Shown: one piece after another, positions 4,039-5,695 of the stretch
How positions within the stretch are numbered: the stretch's first letter is position 1
Layout of the letters: every line of letters begins with the position of its first letter
Source: Mariprofundales bacterium
GTDB lineage: Bacteria; Pseudomonadota; Zetaproteobacteria; Mariprofundales; S012-25
Length of the DNA: 5,695 nt
Reading direction: 5' to 3'
NCBI GenBank assembly: GCA_015487905.1
Contig: WFOX01000164.1
Location: 1 to 5,695 of the forward strand
Notes under the pieces: model-generated
What the model was told of the DNA's origin: nothing
The model's database searches: none
Seen by the model: the letters and a program-made list of their open reading frames with translations, nothing else
Position numbers and translations under genes: made by a program

Positions 4039-5695
4039 ATGGCGAAAAAGGTTTTGGGCATTGATTTGGGCACAACGAATTCCTGCATGGCGATCATGGA
4101 GGGCGGCCAGCCCAAGGTGATCCCGAATGCTGAGGGCGACAACACCACGCCCTCCATCGTCGCCTTTACGGACTCGGGCGAGCGGCTTGTCGGCGCGCCC
4201 GCCAAGCGCCAGATGGTCACGAATCCGCTGAGAACCTTCTATGCGGTCAAGCGGCTCATCGGGCGCAAGTATGACTCGCCCGAGGTCAAGCGGCACATGG
4301 AGCTTGTGCCGTATAAGGTCGTGCCGGCCGACAACGGTGACGCCTGGGTGGAGATGGACGGCAAGAAGATGCCGCCGCAGGAAATCTCGGCGATGGTGCT
4401 GCAAAAGCTCAAGCGCGATGCCGAGGAATATCTCGGCGAGAAGATCACCGATGTCGTGATCACGGTGCCGGCCTACTTCAACGATGCGCAGCGCCAGGCG
4501 ACGAAGGACGCAGGCGCGATCGCAGGCCTCAATGTGCTGCGCATCATCAACGAGCCGACCGCGGCGGCGCTCGCCTATGGCCTGGACAAGAAGGAGGAGA
4601 ACCAGCTCATCGCCGTTTATGACCTCGGCGGCGGCACCTTTGACATCTCCATCCTGGAGATCGGCGACGGCGTCTTTGAGGTGAAGTCCACGGCGGGCGA
4701 CACCTTCCTGGGCGGCGAGGACATTGACCAGCGGCTCATTGACTACTTGGCCGACGAGTTCCAAAAGGAGCACGGCATTGACCTCAGGAAGGATCAGCTT
4801 GCCTTGCAGCGCCTCAAGGAAGCGGCGGAAAAGGCCAAGATTGAGCTATCCAGCCGCATGGAGACGGAAGTGAACCTTCCGTTCATTACGGCCGATGCCT
4901 CAGGCCCCAAGCATCTTGTAATGAAGATCACGCGCGCGAAGCTGGAGAGCATGGTGGAGGACATCATTGAGCGCACCTTTGAGGCCTGCCGCCGTGCCTT
5001 GGACGATGCCGGGGTCAAGGCAAGCGACATCCACGAGGTCATCCTCGTGGGCGGGCAAACGCGCATGCCGCTCGTGCAGCAGAAGGTCAAGGAGTTCTTT
5101 GGCCGCGAGCCGCACAAGGGCATCAACCCCGATGAGGTCGTCGCGATCGGCGCGGCGATCCAGGGCGCCGTGCTCACGGGCGAAGTGAAGGATGTGCTGC
5201 TTTTGGATGTGACGCCGCTTTCGCTTGGCATTGAGGTGGAGGGCGGTCTCTTTGCGAAGATCATTGAGCGCAACACGACGATTCCCGTGCGCAAAAGCCA
5301 GATCTTCACGACCGCCGCCGACAACCAGACCGCGGTCACAATCAAGGTCGCGCAAGGTGAGAGCGACATCTTCGCGCGCAACAAGCTGCTCGGCGTGTTC
5401 AACCTGGAGGGCATTCCGCCTGCACCGCGCGGCGTGCCGCAGATTGAGGTGACCTTTGACATTGATGCGAACGGCATCCTGCATGTCTCCGCCAAGGATA
5501 AGGGCACGGGCAAGGAAGCCTCCATCCGCATTGAGGCGGGCAGTGGCCTCACCAAAGAGGAGATTGAGCGGCTCAAGCGCGAGGCCGAGGAGCATGCGGA
5601 AGAGGATCGTCGCCTCAAGGAGCTCATTGAGGCGCGCAACCACGCCGACATGCTCATCTACTCCACCGAGAAGTCGCTCAAGGAATACGGCGATC
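4039..5695 (+). CDS. dnaK: Molecular chaperone DnaK (Hsp70), 3'-truncated by the window
   Basis: 552 complete codons are present and no stop is reached; a typical DnaK has about 640 residues, so the end of the helical lid and the C-terminal tail are missing. The ATPase domain (about 1-383) shows phosphate-1 GIDLGTTNSC (7-16), catalytic Lys71, NEPTAAALAYGLDK with Glu172, phosphate-2 DLGGGTFDIS with Thr200, and VGGQTRMP. The allosteric linker is DVLLLD (385-390), followed by the beta-sandwich substrate domain (about 391-500) and the start of the lid. The segment after DLGGGTFDISILEI is four residues shorter than in E. coli. Two oddities lie in the substrate domain: Glu401 at the position of E. 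coli arch residue Met404, and GESDIFARNK (440-449) in place of the usual GERxxAADNK. DnaK binds exposed hydrophobic peptides in an ATP cycle with GrpE and a J-protein; a dnaJ may follow outside the window. Confidence 0.98.
   Translation, partial: MAKKVLGIDLGTTNSCMAIMEGGQPKVIPNAEGDNTTPSIVAFTDSGERLVGAPAKRQMVTNPLRTFYAVKRLIGRKYDSPEVKRHMELVPYKVVPADNGDAWVEMDGKKMPPQEISAMVLQKLKRDAEEYLGEKITDVVITVPAYFNDAQRQATKDAGAIAGLNVLRIINEPTAAALAYGLDKKEENQLIAVYDLGGGTFDISILEIGDGVFEVKSTAGDTFLGGEDIDQRLIDYLADEFQKEHGIDLRKDQLALQRLKEAAEKAKIELSSRMETEVNLPFITADASGPKHLVMKITRAKLESMVEDIIERTFEACRRALDDAGVKASDIHEVILVGGQTRMPLVQQKVKEFFGREPHKGINPDEVVAIGAAIQGAVLTGEVKDVLLLDVTPLSLGIEVEGGLFAKIIERNTTIPVRKSQIFTTAADNQTAVTIKVAQGESDIFARNKLLGVFNLEGIPPAPRGVPQIEVTFDIDANGILHVSAKDKGTGKEASIRIEAGSGLTKEEIERLKREAEEHAEEDRRLKELIEARNHADMLIYSTEKSLKEYGD

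Noticed and set aside
3796..4773. 325-codon open frame antisense to the grpE end and dnaK start
   Set aside because: It lies opposite strongly conserved coding sequence. Long antisense frames are a known by-product of Hsp70 gene codon composition, and the translation shows no family resemblance.
4794..5657. 287-codon open frame antisense to dnaK
   Set aside because: Same reason: Ser/Arg-rich composition without motifs, fully covered by dnaK on the other strand.
1..5695. CRISPR arrays, tRNA or rRNA genes, insertion sequences, phage or toxin-antitoxin genes
   Set aside because: No direct-repeat arrays, RNA-gene signatures, transposase motifs or terminal inverted repeats were seen on either strand. 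Apart from the coupled ABC-barrel pair, the region is core genome.

Overview
The window is GC-rich, gene-dense bacterial DNA from a Gram-negative organism. A probable outer-membrane beta-barrel protein is present, and the DnaK, GrpE, L13 and S9 proteins are of proteobacterial type. DnaK lacks the short insert that enterobacterial DnaK carries just after the DLGGGTFDIS segment, which argues against a close relative of E. coli. I would not assign a class from these data.

Layout. (1) Positions 1-1165, plus strand: the last 39 codons of a LolD/MacB-type ABC transporter ATPase, overlapping by ATGA with a 348-residue, tryptophan-rich protein that has a signal peptide and looks like an outer-membrane beta-barrel. 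(2) Positions 1162-2250, minus strand: alanine dehydrogenase (ald). It converges on the barrel gene so tightly that both stop codons lie in one CTAG. (3) Positions 2338-3189, minus strand: the ribosomal protein operon rplM-rpsI (L13, S9), ended by a strong intrinsic terminator at about 2285-2316. (4) Positions 3190-3341: a 152-bp divergent control region. A housekeeping-type promoter (TTGACA-N16-TAGGAT) drives rplM leftward, and a sigma-32-like heat-shock promoter (CTTGAAA-N14-CCCCA) drives grpE rightward. (5) Positions 3342-5695, plus strand: grpE (GTG start), then dnaK, which runs off the right edge after 552 residues.

How the genes work together. L13 and S9 are made together for the large and small ribosomal subunits. 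GrpE is the nucleotide exchange factor for DnaK, and the two share one stress-inducible operon. The ABC ATPase and barrel protein are translationally coupled and probably form part of an envelope export or sorting system whose other members lie to the left of the window. Ald links alanine and pyruvate metabolism and has no obvious functional tie to its neighbours.

Most of the window is ordinary core genome. The points worth a second look are the ABC-barrel pairing, unusual residues in the DnaK substrate-binding domain and in the alanine dehydrogenase active site, the back-to-back promoter pair, and the missing ald promoter. I saw no tRNA, rRNA, CRISPR array, insertion sequence or phage gene.
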